In this document: one piece after another, positions 9,209-18,556 of the stretch
Layout: the number at the start of each line of letters is the position of its first letter
Position numbering within the stretch: position 1 is the stretch's first letter
Translations under genes and position numbers: made by a program
Assembly (NCBI GenBank): GCA_913058575.1
Contig: CAJXRF010000016.1
Location: 1 to 64,000 of the forward strand
Reading direction: 5' to 3'
Source of the DNA: an uncultured Bermanella sp.
GTDB lineage: Bacteria; Pseudomonadota; Gammaproteobacteria; Pseudomonadales; Oceanobacteraceae
Length of the DNA: 64,000 nucleotides
Notes under the pieces: generated by a model
What the model was told of the DNA's origin: nothing
The model's input: only the letters and a program-made list of their open reading frames with translations
Database searches by the model: none

Positions 9209-10663
9209 ATGAAAAACCTTACATTTATCTCACTCTTTCTTACTCTGGCAATTTCAGTGACGGGTTGTAATGAAAATAGCCCTGAAACAGAGGTAGTAAA
9301 GAAGGAACCCATTAAAAAAGCCATAACAGGGCAAGAGATCGCCCAGCTTAGCCATGCTCCCAATGTGCCGCCGCCGATCACTCGAGACCACCCCACTAAA
9401 GTCATTGTTAACCTCGAAACCAAAGAGGTCACCCAACGCTTAGCCGATGGAGTTGATTACACCTTTTGGACATTTGGTGGGCAAGTACCAGGAAAATTTA
9501 TCCGAGTACGCGAGGGCGATCTGGTGGAATTTAACCTTAATAATCACCCTGACAGTAAGATGCCACACAATATAGATCTGCATGCGGTAACCGGCCCAGG
9601 TGGTGGCGCCACGTCATCGCTAACGGCTCCGGGCCATACCTCGAAATTTTCATTCACCGCGGCCATTCCCGGCTTATTTGTTTATCACTGTGCCACTGCG
9701 CCTGTGGGCATGCACATTGCCAACGGCATGTACGGTTTGATATTGGTGGAACCCGAAGCTGGCCTGCCAAAAGTGGACAAAGAGTATTACATCATGCAAA
9801 GCGAGTTTTACACCAAGGGCGCATACGGAGAAGCTGGCCATCAACCTTTCAGCATGGAAAAAGCGTTGGCAGAAAACCCCGATTATGTGGTTTTTAACGG
9901 CTCAGTAGGGGCCATTACCGGTGACAACTCAATTACGGCCGAGAAAGGGGAAACCGTGCGTTTATATGTCGGCAATGGTGGCCCTAACTTAGTGTCTTCT
10001 TTTCACGTCATTGGTGAAATTTTTGACAAAGCGTTCACTGAAGGAGGCTTGATTGCTAATAACAATGTGCAAACCACCATGGTACCTGCCGGTGGCTCGA
10101 CCATTGTAGAGTTTGGCGTAGACGTTCCTGGCACCTTTATTTTGGTTGATCACTCCATTTTTCGTGCCTTTAACAAAGGTGCACTCGGCATGCTAAATGT
10201 CACAGGAAGCGATGATTTAGCCATGTATTCAGGCAAGCAGTCCGATGGGTTATATCAACCTGAAGGAAGCATGGTGGCAGATACCTCGATAACTGAACAA
10301 GTAGCCAGCAACACTCAGGAACGAATTCACCTAGGGGAAAAAATCTACCAAGCAAGCTGTGTCGGCTGCCACCAAGGCAATGGCCAAGGTCTTGAAGGTG
10401 CTTTCCCTCCGCTTGCACAATCTGATTACTTGCTTGATAAAAACAATAGCATTGCAGCGGTGAAAAATGGTTTAAGCGGTGAGTTAAAAGTGAACAACCA
10501 TAACTATAACGGCATCATGCCCAATCTTGGCCTTAGCAACGAATCCATTGCTAACGTGCTCACCTATGTTTACCACTCGTGGGGCAATGCTAAATGGGTG
10601 GTCACTCCTGAAGAAGTGGATGAGGTTAAACCTGACGACTCATCTGAGATTGCGGGGCATTAA
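9209..10663 (+). CDS. nirK: copper nitrite reductase with C-terminal cytochrome c domain (NirK)
   Basis: The enzyme reduces nitrite to nitric oxide in the periplasm. An N-terminal lipobox (SVTGC, Cys20) makes it a lipoprotein. Two cupredoxin domains follow. His120 and His125 with catalytic Asp123 lie in PHNIDLHAVTG, and Cys161 lies in YHCATAPVGMH (type 1 copper). The C-terminal part carries a CxxCH haem site (Cys384, Cys387, His388) and a likely axial Met in GIMPNLG. At 484 residues it matches the haem-fused three-domain NirK class, where the fused cytochrome feeds electrons to copper. A ribosome-binding sequence (agagga) precedes the ATG. No nitric oxide reductase lies in this window. Confidence 0.95.
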   Translation: MKNLTFISLFLTLAISVTGCNENSPETEVVKKEPIKKAITGQEIAQLSHAPNVPPPITRDHPTKVIVNLETKEVTQRLADGVDYTFWTFGGQVPGKFIRVREGDLVEFNLNNHPDSKMPHNIDLHAVTGPGGGATSSLTAPGHTSKFSFTAAIPGLFVYHCATAPVGMHIANGMYGLILVEPEAGLPKVDKEYYIMQSEFYTKGAYGEAGHQPFSMEKALAENPDYVVFNGSVGAITGDNSITAEKGETVRLYVGNGGPNLVSSFHVIGEIFDKAFTEGGLIANNNVQTTMVPAGGSTIVEFGVDVPGTFILVDHSIFRAFNKGALGMLNVTGSDDLAMYSGKQSDGLYQPEGSMVADTSITEQVASNTQERIHLGEKIYQASCVGCHQGNGQGLEGAFPPLAQSDYLLDKNNSIAAVKNGLSGELKVNNHNYNGIMPNLGLSNESIANVLTYVYHSWGNAKWVVTPEEVDEVKPDDSSEIAGH

Positions 10664-11455
10664 TTGCAAACTCTAAAGCATGCAGCCATCTTGGCTGCAC
10701 TACTGACTTTTTTAATTTCTTCGGTCCAAGCGATACCTAAGGGCATGGCAAAGATTGAAGGTGGCACCTTCACTCCCTTCTTTGATAAGGACAAAGACGG
10801 CAATAGCCAACAATTGAAAATGGCCACCTTCTATATGGATATTGCCCCTGTGACGAATGCTGATTACTTAAGGTTTGTTTTAGACAATTCAAAATGGTCA
10901 AAAACTAAAGTGAAAGGCATTTTCGCAGAGCCTTCTTATTTGAGACATTGGAATGGAGACTTTTCATTTTCAAAAAACATCCGTCAAAAACCTGTGAACT
11001 ACGTGTCTTGGTTCGCTGCCACAGCGTATTGTGAAAGCCAAAATAAACAACTACCCACCATGATGCAGTGGGAATACGTAGCCGCCAGCGACGACAAACA
11101 AAAAGTAGCCACCGGCACGGATGAATATCGAAAGAAAATACTAAATTGGTATGGACAACCCAGCAACCAAGAAACTGCCGATGTCATGATGGGAGAAAAA
11201 AACATTTGGGGGATACATGACCTTCATGGCCTGCACTGGGAATGGAATTTAGATTACAACACCGCTTTAGTAACAGGAGAATCAAGAGAAGATTCAAAGC
11301 TCAATAAAAACCTTTTTTGCGGCAGTGGTTCATTAGGCGCTAAAGACAAACTGGATTATGGCGCCTTTATGCGGTTTGGCTACAGAAGCTCATTAAAAGG
11401 AAATTATACGGTAAAAAACCTCGGCTTTCGTTGTGTCCAAGAAGTTACCCCATAA
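10664..11455 (+). CDS. nirV: NirV-like formylglycine-generating-enzyme-fold protein
   Basis: The coding frame begins with TTG directly after the nirK stop. This gives a signal peptide (LKHAAILAALLTFLISSVQA) and 263 residues, so the two genes are tightly coupled. The sequence has the FGE/SUMF1 fold signature (MAKIEGGTFTPF, FYMDIAPVTNADYLRFV, KPVNYVSWFAATAYCESQNKQLPTMMQWEY, and the closing LGFRCV). NirV proteins of this type sit beside nirK in many denitrifiers; their job is not settled, though a role in NirK maturation has been proposed. I do not see the paired cysteines of true sulfatase-activating FGE, so activation of the sulfatases in this window is unlikely. Confidence 0.85.
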   Translation: MQTLKHAAILAALLTFLISSVQAIPKGMAKIEGGTFTPFFDKDKDGNSQQLKMATFYMDIAPVTNADYLRFVLDNSKWSKTKVKGIFAEPSYLRHWNGDFSFSKNIRQKPVNYVSWFAATAYCESQNKQLPTMMQWEYVAASDDKQKVATGTDEYRKKILNWYGQPSNQETADVMMGEKNIWGIHDLHGLHWEWNLDYNTALVTGESREDSKLNKNLFCGSGSLGAKDKLDYGAFMRFGYRSSLKGNYTVKNLGFRCVQEVTP

Positions 11456-11523
11456 CCAATAGCCTAAAAAAGTTTGGGGGTTAATGCACTTAAATGTCGA
11501 ACCTGAAAATACAAGGAATGATC

Positions 11524-12099
11524 ATGAATAAAGTTAAAAAAAGTTGGCTAGGCTTATGGGCGTTGATTTTAAACAGCCTGATAATATCTCCCCTTTATGC
11601 CAGTGAACCCCTTCCTGATATGTCGGTTTATCATCTAGAGGGGGAATGGACCAATCAAGAGGGGAAGTCTCTCTCATTGCAAGAGCTAGCCGGTAAACCC
11701 GTTGTCGCGGCCATGGTGTATACCTCTTGCGTGCACACCTGCTCGATGATGACCACAAAAGTGTTAGATATTCAAAAGCAATTAAAGGCTCGCCAGCAAG
11801 AAGGGGTGATTTACGCATTGATTACCTTCGACTCAAAAGGTGACACAGTAAGCGCTTTAAATGACTATAAAATGAAAAGAAAATTAGATAACCACTGGCA
11901 ATTATTAAGAGCAGACGACAGTAATATTCGACGCCTTGCTGGGGTGTTGGGGGTTAATTATAAAGAAGTGGCCGAAGGAGAATTCTCTCACTCAAATATT
12001 ATTAGTTTGCTAGATAAAAAGGGGGTTCTAGTGTCGCAAGTGAACGGCCTGAACAAATCTACCGCGGCGCTTACTGAAAAACTGGTGAGTCTTTTATAA
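11524..12099 (+). CDS. SCO1/SenC-family copper chaperone
   Basis: An upstream ATG exists at 11494, but the ATG at 11524 has an AAGGA sequence at good distance and gives a clean signal peptide (NKVKKSWLGLWALILNSLI then SPLYA), so I start there. The 191-residue protein has a thioredoxin fold with the SCO copper ligands Cys69-x3-Cys73 (TSCVHTC) and His156 (EFSHSN). SCO proteins deliver copper to cupro-enzymes or reduce their cysteines. Its place after nirK and nirV suggests it loads the NirK copper sites. Confidence 0.88.
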   Translation: MNKVKKSWLGLWALILNSLIISPLYASEPLPDMSVYHLEGEWTNQEGKSLSLQELAGKPVVAAMVYTSCVHTCSMMTTKVLDIQKQLKARQQEGVIYALITFDSKGDTVSALNDYKMKRKLDNHWQLLRADDSNIRRLAGVLGVNYKEVAEGEFSHSNIISLLDKKGVLVSQVNGLNKSTAALTEKLVSLL

Positions 12100-12278
12100 A
12101 TACATGCTGTGAATGATGACTTACTAATGATCCGTTGGTAAGTCGTCACTCTTCAAACATGGCTACTTCAAAAGTCATTATAAATCTTTTCTGTGTTGAT
12201 ATTCTTCTGTGATAAACGTAGGTTAATCATGATAAACCTTCCAATCATTTAAATTAGTGTCATTTCACAGGCTGTATT

Positions 12279-12884
12279 ATGAGTATCTTTGTTGCACGAC
12301 ACGGTGAAACCGACCACAACAAAAACCGCATATTACAATTGCCCAGCACCCCCCTGTCTGCCACCGGTGAACAGCAAGCTAAGTGCTTGGCCCAGCGCTT
12401 ACAAAATGAAAACATCACTCGTATTATCAGCAGTGATTATTTAAGAGCCGCCCAAACTGCCCAAGCATTAAGTCAACTCACCCAAATAGAGGTAGAATTA
12501 AACCCATTATTACGCGAACGAAATTTAGGGGATATTCGTGGTCAGTCATACGATAGCTTAGACCTCGACCCATTTGCGCTTGATTACATCCCCCCCAATG
12601 GCGAAAGCTGGACCGATTTTCATAAAAGAGTGGCACGTGCCTGGCAGTTTATCGCCCAGCAAGTTACCCACAGCAATGGGCATTTATTAATCGTCACGCA
12701 CGGCTTGGTTTGTAGAGCCTTAATGCCACACCTTCAATTGCCTAAGGATGTGAAAAGCCTTTCGCAATATGGCAATACCTCTTTAACAAAAATTCAAGAT
12801 ACGCCACCTTGGAATATTGAATTCTTAAATTGCACAGCCCATTTAGAGCCAGATGTCACAAGAGATAGCCACTCGCCAGTTTAG
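12279..12884 (+). CDS. histidine phosphatase family protein
   Basis: This 201-residue protein has the RHG motif at the N-terminus (VARHGETDHNK), a second phosphate-binding Arg in ISSDYLRAAQTA, an acidic residue in LRERNLGDIRG, and the second catalytic His in LIVTHGLVCRAL. It belongs to the phosphoglycerate-mutase-like/CobC-like cytosolic phosphatases. The substrate cannot be told from sequence. It has its own upstream region and a strong downstream hairpin, so it is probably a single-gene transcript. Confidence 0.88.
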   Translation: MSIFVARHGETDHNKNRILQLPSTPLSATGEQQAKCLAQRLQNENITRIISSDYLRAAQTAQALSQLTQIEVELNPLLRERNLGDIRGQSYDSLDLDPFALDYIPPNGESWTDFHKRVARAWQFIAQQVTHSNGHLLIVTHGLVCRALMPHLQLPKDVKSLSQYGNTSLTKIQDTPPWNIEFLNCTAHLEPDVTRDSHSPV

Positions 12885-12904
12885 CTGCCTCATTAATAAA
12901 AAAT

Positions 12905-12943
12905 GAAAAGGCCAATTTGCAGATAACAAATTGGCCTTTTTTA
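12905..12943. terminator. bidirectional Rho-independent terminator
   Basis: AAAAGGCCAATTTG pairs with CAAATTGGCCTTTT around a short loop, with A and T tracts on the two sides. It serves both the phosphatase gene (plus) and fpr (minus), which converge here. Confidence 0.9.
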
Positions 12944-12971
12944 TTGATTACGCTTATTGATAACTTAAAAG

Positions 12972-13742
12972 TTACTCAACAAAAGCACGCTCTATAACGT
13001 ATTCCGCTAATTCCCCTTGGCGAGTTTCTTTAAAGCCCTGCTCGTCAAGAATATTAGTGAAGTCTTTCAACATACTTGGGCTGCCACACAACATAAAGCG
13101 ATCATCTTCTTTATTGGGAGCCGGTAAGCCTAGGTCACTGTAAAGTTTGCCGCTTTGCAATAAGTCGGTTAAACGACCTTGGTTGGCGTATTCTTCACGG
13201 GTAACTGTTGGGTAGTAAATTAACTTTTCTTTTACCAATTCCCCTAGATATTCATCATCCGGTAGTTGGTTCAAAATAAGATCTTGATAAGCCAATTCAC
13301 TTTCGTAGCGCACACCATGGGTGATAATAACTTTATCAAATTTTTCATAGGTATATGGGTCGCGAATAATACTTAAAAACGGCGCAAGCCCTGTGCCTGT
13401 ACTTAATAAATATAGGTGCTTGCCTGGTAATAAGTCGTCCACTAATAAGGTGCCTGTGGGCTTTTTACTAATGAGAATGTCATCTCCTGGTTGAATTTTT
13501 TGCAAACGAGACGTTAATGGGCCGTCTTCTACCTTAATGCTGAAGAACTCCATTTCTTCCTCATAGTTGGCGCTGGCAATACTGTAAGCACGCATTATCG
13601 GCTTATCTTCTACCTGTAAACCAATCATGATGAAGTGGCCGTTTTTATAACGTAGGCCCGCGTCACGTGTCACTTTGAAGCTGAACAAGCTATCATTCCA
13701 ATGATGAACACTGGTCACTTTTTCGGTGTTAAATCCTTTCAT
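12972..13742 (-). CDS. fpr: ferredoxin/flavodoxin--NADP+ reductase
   Basis: This 256-residue cytosolic flavoenzyme shuttles electrons between NADPH and ferredoxin or flavodoxin. The FAD-binding motif RAYS is at 51-54, the NADP-binding STGTGLAPF lies near 114-122, and the C-terminal half has LCGSPSML. Its length and the C-terminal YVIERAFVE ending match bacterial Fpr (subclass I/II), often part of the oxidative-stress response. A LysR gene nearby (15553) recalls the Pseudomonas fpr-finR arrangement, here interrupted by an antiporter gene. Confidence 0.93.
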   Translation of the reverse strand: MKGFNTEKVTSVHHWNDSLFSFKVTRDAGLRYKNGHFIMIGLQVEDKPIMRAYSIASANYEEEMEFFSIKVEDGPLTSRLQKIQPGDDILISKKPTGTLLVDDLLPGKHLYLLSTGTGLAPFLSIIRDPYTYEKFDKVIITHGVRYESELAYQDLILNQLPDDEYLGELVKEKLIYYPTVTREEYANQGRLTDLLQSGKLYSDLGLPAPNKEDDRFMLCGSPSMLKDFTNILDEQGFKETRQGELAEYVIERAFVE

Positions 13743-13895
13743 GGTGTCCCCGCTTGCGTATCAACTTAATTAACGTGCAATCAGAATAGGCCTTAACTTT
13801 ATATTTGAAAAATGGTTAAAAGCACTATATATTATCAATTTTACTTATATATGAAATTCTACCTACACTCTAGGTAAGTATTTAGGTTGCTCACC

Positions 13896-15479
13896 ATGGA
13901 TTTTATTTGGATTCTCATTGCTTTTGCCTGCGGATTTGTAGCGAAGCAATTCAAATTACCCCCTCTTATTGGCTATTTGGCAGCGGGATTCGCTTTGCAT
14001 TTTTATGGGGTTCAACCCCATGAAAGCCTGCAAACTCTGGCCCACTTGGGCATTACCCTCATGCTGTTTACTATCGGCTTAAAGATCAATGTTCAAAGCC
14101 TATTAAAGGCTCCGGTATGGGCTGGCAGCAGCATCCACATGTTAGTTTGGGTGGTACTAGGGACCTTTATTCTCAAAGGCTTTGCCATGCTGGGCATGAG
14201 TCGTTTCGATGAACTTGACTGGCCAGCCTTAACTCTTATCGCGTTCGCTTTAAGCTTCTCCAGTACGGTTTGCGTAGTAAAACTACTTGAAGACAAAAGC
14301 GAAATGAAAAGCCGCCATGGTAAGTTGGCGGTGGGCATACTGGTTATGCAGGATATCGTGGCGGTGGTGTTTTTAGTACTGGCCACGGGAGAACTGCCCA
14401 GCCCTTACGCACTAGGCCTTGTGCTGTTATGGCCAGCTAGGCATTTATTAGGGCGTTTTTTAAATTTAAGTGGCCATGGAGAGTTACTGCCATTAATAGG
14501 CTTTTTTCTGGCCATGGGTGGCTATGAGTTATTTAGCCTAGTGAATTTAAAAGGGGACTTAGGCGCACTTGTGGTAGGCATATTAGTTAGTCAGCACCCA
14601 AAGTCTGTAGAACTGGCTAAATCACTATTGAGTTTTAAAGACTTGTTCTTAATTGGCTTTTTCTTATCCATCGGCTTCACTGCCCTACCCACACTAGACA
14701 TGCTGGCTCCCATTGCCGTGGTTAGCCTTTTACTGATTGTAAAAGGCGCATTATTATTCCAAGTGTTAGCCGCCCTAAAAGCCCCAGGGCGAAATATGTT
14801 TTTAGGCAGTATGCTACTGACCAATTACAGTGAATTTGGCCTCATCGTCACCGCTTTGTGTGTACAAAATGGCTGGCTACAAAAAGACTGGCTGGTGATC
14901 ATTGCCTTAGCGGTAAGCGTTTCCTTTATCTTTACCAGTGTTTTTTATGAATACGCGCACACGGCCTATGCCTACATGCGAAGCTTCGTAAAATATTTTG
15001 AACGTAAGCAACCGACACCCATATATCAAGAGCAATTAAAAACGGCCGAAGTTTTGGTAATAGGAATGGGCCGCGTAGGACGCAGTGCTTATGATGTGCT
15101 GCACAAAGACTTAGGCGAACGCGTATGGGGGGTGGAATCGGATATAGATAAAGTGAAGCGTCACCGTAAAGATGGTCGCCACGTTATTTTAGGAGACGCA
15201 GAAGATGCCGATTTTTGGGAGACCCGCGAGCTATGGCACATCAAGCTTGTAATGCTGGCCATGCCAGCGGTTACCGATATTCACGATATTACCAACCAGT
15301 TAAAAATTAGTGGCTACAAGGGTCATATTGCTGCTATTGCCCGCTATGAAGATGAGCGCAAACAGCTAGTCGAATTTGGTGTGGATAATGTCTTTAACTA
15401 TTATGTAGAAGCCGGTACTGGCTTTGCGGAAGAAAGCTTGGCATTAATTAAAGATGATCTTCAAAAGGATCCTTTATGA
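13896..15479 (+). CDS. Kef/CPA2-type monovalent cation:proton antiporter with TrkA-N domain
   Basis: A TTG at 13887 is possible, but the ATG at 13896 follows an AGG at 9 bases and starts directly in the first membrane helix. The protein (about 527 residues) has some 12 predicted transmembrane segments, typical of CPA2 antiporters (KLPPLIGYLAAGF, LSFSSTVCVVKLLEDK, GILVMQDIVAVVFL). From about residue 380 a cytoplasmic Rossmann domain follows (VLVIGMGRVGRSAYDVL), with the acidic VESD end of beta-2 that binds NAD or AMP. It probably exports K+ or Na+ in exchange for protons under nucleotide control. The glutathione-site residues of KefB/KefC are not evident, so I leave out a symbol. Confidence 0.9.
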   Translation: MDFIWILIAFACGFVAKQFKLPPLIGYLAAGFALHFYGVQPHESLQTLAHLGITLMLFTIGLKINVQSLLKAPVWAGSSIHMLVWVVLGTFILKGFAMLGMSRFDELDWPALTLIAFALSFSSTVCVVKLLEDKSEMKSRHGKLAVGILVMQDIVAVVFLVLATGELPSPYALGLVLLWPARHLLGRFLNLSGHGELLPLIGFFLAMGGYELFSLVNLKGDLGALVVGILVSQHPKSVELAKSLLSFKDLFLIGFFLSIGFTALPTLDMLAPIAVVSLLLIVKGALLFQVLAALKAPGRNMFLGSMLLTNYSEFGLIVTALCVQNGWLQKDWLVIIALAVSVSFIFTSVFYEYAHTAYAYMRSFVKYFERKQPTPIYQEQLKTAEVLVIGMGRVGRSAYDVLHKDLGERVWGVESDIDKVKRHRKDGRHVILGDAEDADFWETRELWHIKLVMLAMPAVTDIHDITNQLKISGYKGHIAAIARYEDERKQLVEFGVDNVFNYYVEAGTGFAEESLALIKDDLQKDPL

Positions 15480-15552
15480 TTAATTTTAAGGCGATTTTTG
15501 AAAAAAGATTAAAAATTAAATTCATTAAAAATACTGCCCTAAGGAATCTATT

Positions 15553-16431
15553 ATGAGATTCAGCCTGCGTCAACTGGAAGTATTTTTAGCCACGGCTCAC
15601 TTTCAAAACATATCAAAAGCCGCCGACAAATTAGCCATGTCACAAAGTGCGGCCAGCAGCGCATTAAAAGAATTAGAGCAGCAATTTGATATTTTATTAT
15701 TTGATCGCGTGGGCAAACGCTTGCAACTAAACGAACAAGGGCGCCTTATTCGCAGCCGTGCCGAAGCCTTGCTTGAACAAGCTCGTGAAGTTGAATTTGC
15801 CCTGATGCAACACAAAGATGCAGGGCCGGTAAAAGTTGGCGCCACGCTCACCATAGGCAACTATTTAGCGGTAAACATTTTAGGTAAATTACTGGCCGAA
15901 CAGCCCGATGCCGAAGTAAGCCTAACCGTTGCCAACACCGAGCAAGTCATGAAGCAAGTGCTTAATTACGACATCGACATCGGTATGATTGAAGGGGAAG
16001 TTCAACACAGTGATTTAGACATCATTCCCTGGCGAGAAGATAATTTATGTGTATTTTGCGCACCGGATCACCCACTTGCAAATAAAACCGATATTACCGA
16101 TGCCGACTTAATTAAGCATGCTTGGGTTATGCGAGAAGCTGGGTCTGGAACACGCCAAGCCTTTGACCGAGCCATGCACGGCATACTGCCTGAAATTAAA
16201 ATCAGCTTAGAACTTCAACATACCGAAGCCATTAAGCGTGCGGTTGGCAATGGCTTGGGGCTTGGTTGCTTGTCTCGCATTACATTATTAGATGCCTTTA
16301 TCCGCGGTGACCTAGTAGTGCTTAATCCACCCAACAGAGATTTCTCTCGTACCCTGTATTTTATTATGCATAAAAAGAAATTTAAAAGTGCTGGCGTACA
16401 ACGCTGGCTGGAATACTGCCACTCTACGTAG
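15553..16431 (+). CDS. LysR-family transcriptional regulator (FinR/YeiE-like)
   Basis: This 292-residue protein has an N-terminal winged helix-turn-helix (MRFSLRQLEVFLATAHFQNI through AASSALKELEQQF) and a type-2 periplasmic-binding-like effector domain. AAGGAATC precedes the ATG. It lies 73 bases after the antiporter and two genes from fpr. In Pseudomonas a LysR protein (FinR) controls fpr under oxidative stress; a similar role here is inference from proximity. It converges with the histidine kinase gene with only 2 bases between stops. Confidence 0.88.
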   Translation: MRFSLRQLEVFLATAHFQNISKAADKLAMSQSAASSALKELEQQFDILLFDRVGKRLQLNEQGRLIRSRAEALLEQAREVEFALMQHKDAGPVKVGATLTIGNYLAVNILGKLLAEQPDAEVSLTVANTEQVMKQVLNYDIDIGMIEGEVQHSDLDIIPWREDNLCVFCAPDHPLANKTDITDADLIKHAWVMREAGSGTRQAFDRAMHGILPEIKISLELQHTEAIKRAVGNGLGLGCLSRITLLDAFIRGDLVVLNPPNRDFSRTLYFIMHKKKFKSAGVQRWLEYCHST

Positions 16432-16433
16432 TG

Positions 16434-17747
16434 CTAATAGGGGTTATATTTTTTAATGCTCTTTGGAAAAATCATTTTCCATTGAGTGCCCCCCTCTTCA
16501 GGTAAAAGCAATTCAATGCTGCCTTTTAGTTTGGCTGTCACCAAGTTGTAAACAATGTTCATTCCAAGGCCTGTGCTACCTGAGTGACGCTTAGTGGTCA
16601 CAAATGGGTCAAACACACAATGACGTATAGATTCACTCACGCCCACACCGTTATCTGTTACCAGTAATTCTATATTATCGCCACTTGATTGTGCTTGAAT
16701 GTGTATTTGTTTATCTGGTTTTCCATCAAACGCATGCACAGAAGCATTCATTATTAAGTTGCTTATCACCTGGGTTAAATCACTGCCAAAAGTACTAATT
16801 TCCAATGATTCGTTTATGTCAGCAGTACAGCTGATTTGATTACGCTGAAATTCAGCCGCCAGCGATATAATGATGCGAGAAATAATGTCATGCACATTAT
16901 GCAAATGAATTTCTGAATCTATTCGATCTACCGCGGCATGTTTAAAATTATTAACTAAATCAATGGCGCGCTCTAAATTCCCTTCTACGGTTGCCATAAT
17001 TTCCAATGCTTGATCAATATAATCTTGCATGGCCGACGCGGTTAAGGTTTTATCAGAAAAACTTTTTTTAACTTTCGTCAAAAGATCTGTATGAAAACTA
17101 TGGCCTGTTTTAGCAATGCCTAATGGTGTATTAATCTCATGGGCCACCCCCGCTACTACACCTCCCAATGAGGCGAGTTTCTCTTGCTGAATAAGCTGGG
17201 CTTGGGTGCGCTTTAAACTGTGCATAGCGTCTTCAAGATGAGCGGTGCGTTGAGTGACCACTGCCTCTAAATTTTCTTCATATTCGCTGCGTTCAATTTC
17301 GGCGGCAATACGCCCCGAAAACAATTGAAAAACCATTTGAACAAAATCTATGTCTTTAATGGGCTCTTTATACAAGGCCACAGCCAAACCAATTAACGTG
17401 CCATTGGAGTCGTTTAAAGGGGTGCCCACATAACCCTCTATTCCCATGTCGACCAACAACTGGTCATTTGGAAAATACTTGCAGATATCCCTTGGGTATA
17501 AACACATGTTGTCGCTACTCACTTCAGCGCAAGGAGTATCTTTCAAGCCGTATTCAATATTATTGATTATGTTGCCTGCCTCCACCAATACGATGGTTCG
17601 AGACATTCTGTCTTTGTCATCTATGCGGGTAATAAATGCAAAATCGGCTTCCACTGCTTCATGTAATTTAAGAGCAATGGTTTCAAAGAAGGCTTTCCCG
17701 TAATTATTAGAAATACCCTCAATAATGCTTCTAAGAACATGCTCCAT
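16434..17747 (-). CDS. GAF-domain sensor histidine kinase
   Basis: The frame opens upstream to 17852, but the ATG at 17747 has AGGG at good spacing and starts a sensible domain, so I use it (about 437 residues). An N-terminal GAF domain (about 15-165) is followed by a coiled coil (ERSEYEENLEAVVTQRTAHLEDA). The HisKA box comes next (LASLGGVVAGVAHEINTPLG), then the HATPase_c domain (NLIMNASVHAF, VTDNGVGVSESI, GSTGLGMNIVYNLV). There is no transmembrane segment or receiver domain, so it is a soluble kinase sensing a cytoplasmic signal. No response regulator lies next to it. Confidence 0.88.
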   Translation of the reverse strand: MEHVLRSIIEGISNNYGKAFFETIALKLHEAVEADFAFITRIDDKDRMSRTIVLVEAGNIINNIEYGLKDTPCAEVSSDNMCLYPRDICKYFPNDQLLVDMGIEGYVGTPLNDSNGTLIGLAVALYKEPIKDIDFVQMVFQLFSGRIAAEIERSEYEENLEAVVTQRTAHLEDAMHSLKRTQAQLIQQEKLASLGGVVAGVAHEINTPLGIAKTGHSFHTDLLTKVKKSFSDKTLTASAMQDYIDQALEIMATVEGNLERAIDLVNNFKHAAVDRIDSEIHLHNVHDIISRIIISLAAEFQRNQISCTADINESLEISTFGSDLTQVISNLIMNASVHAFDGKPDKQIHIQAQSSGDNIELLVTDNGVGVSESIRHCVFDPFVTTKRHSGSTGLGMNIVYNLVTAKLKGSIELLLPEEGGTQWKMIFPKSIKKYNPY

Positions 17748-17931
17748 AAACGCACCCTGTACACTTACCCAACCTAAATATAGTTGGTAATTAAACAAAG
17801 GCACTTTCCGCATATAATCATTTATAATAAAGGGAGGCTTTGTTTCAACCAATATAACGTGAAGTTAGCGCCACACTGGGGTTTAACTCGCTATTTGGTT
17901 ACAATGGCCCTTTTTATAAATCAGATATTGT

Positions 17932-18477
17932 ATGTCGCAACAGATACTAGAAAACGTTAATACTTGGCTTAATGATGTGGTCATTGGCCTTAATTTATGC
18001 CCGTTTGCAGCCAAACCACAACGACAAAAGCAAATTCATCTGGATGTATTTAGCGGCAACAAGGATGTGGATTTATTAGAGTATGTGCAAAATGCCCTGT
18101 TAGATTTGGAAGGCTTACCAAGCGACAAGCGTGAAACCACCGTCATTATTATTCCTAACCACCTACAAAGCTTTGAAGATTATAATGATTTCTTAGATTA
18201 TGCCGATAAACTGCTAGAGCAAGAGGGCTGGCAAGGAATATTTCAAATCGCCAGTTTCCACCCAGACTATCAGTTTGGTGGCACTCAAAAACAAGATGCA
18301 GAAAACCTAACCAATCGCTCTCCTTATCCGTTATTGCATTTAATTCGAGAGGACAGTTTAGAAGAGGCCCTTGCCAGATACCCAGAGCCTGAAAATATTC
18401 CCCATACAAATATTCAGCGTATGCAGGATTTAACAGAACAAGAAAAAACAAAACTGTTTCCCTATTTATTTGGCTAA
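17932..18477 (+). CDS. DUF1415 family protein
   Basis: This 181-residue cytosolic protein matches DUF1415 by its hallmarks VIGLNLCPFA near the N-terminus, IASFHPDYQFGG in the middle and NRSPYPLLHLIREDSLEEAL toward the end. The family is widespread in proteobacteria and has no established function; the invariant Cys23 and the His/Asp cluster suggest metal binding or catalysis. It diverges from the histidine kinase gene and ends at a strong terminator. Confidence 0.9.
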   Translation: MSQQILENVNTWLNDVVIGLNLCPFAAKPQRQKQIHLDVFSGNKDVDLLEYVQNALLDLEGLPSDKRETTVIIIPNHLQSFEDYNDFLDYADKLLEQEGWQGIFQIASFHPDYQFGGTQKQDAENLTNRSPYPLLHLIREDSLEEALARYPEPENIPHTNIQRMQDLTEQEKTKLFPYLFG

Positions 18478-18501
18478 TAAATAGCTACATTATTTTCCAA
18501 T

Positions 18502-18534
18502 AAAAAAGGCGGCCATTAAATGGCCGCCTTTTTT
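18502..18534. terminator. bidirectional Rho-independent terminator
   Basis: AAAAAAGGCGGCCATT pairs with AATGGCCGCCTTTTTT with almost no loop. It ends DUF1415 (plus) and the cyclic-nucleotide-binding gene (minus). Confidence 0.92.
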
Positions 18535-18556
18535 GCATCACGCCAACAGAGTCAAA

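Noticed and set aside
10664-11455. NirV as the activating enzyme for the two sulfatases
   Set aside because: It has the FGE fold, but the paired active-site cysteines are not evident and it is coupled to nirK.
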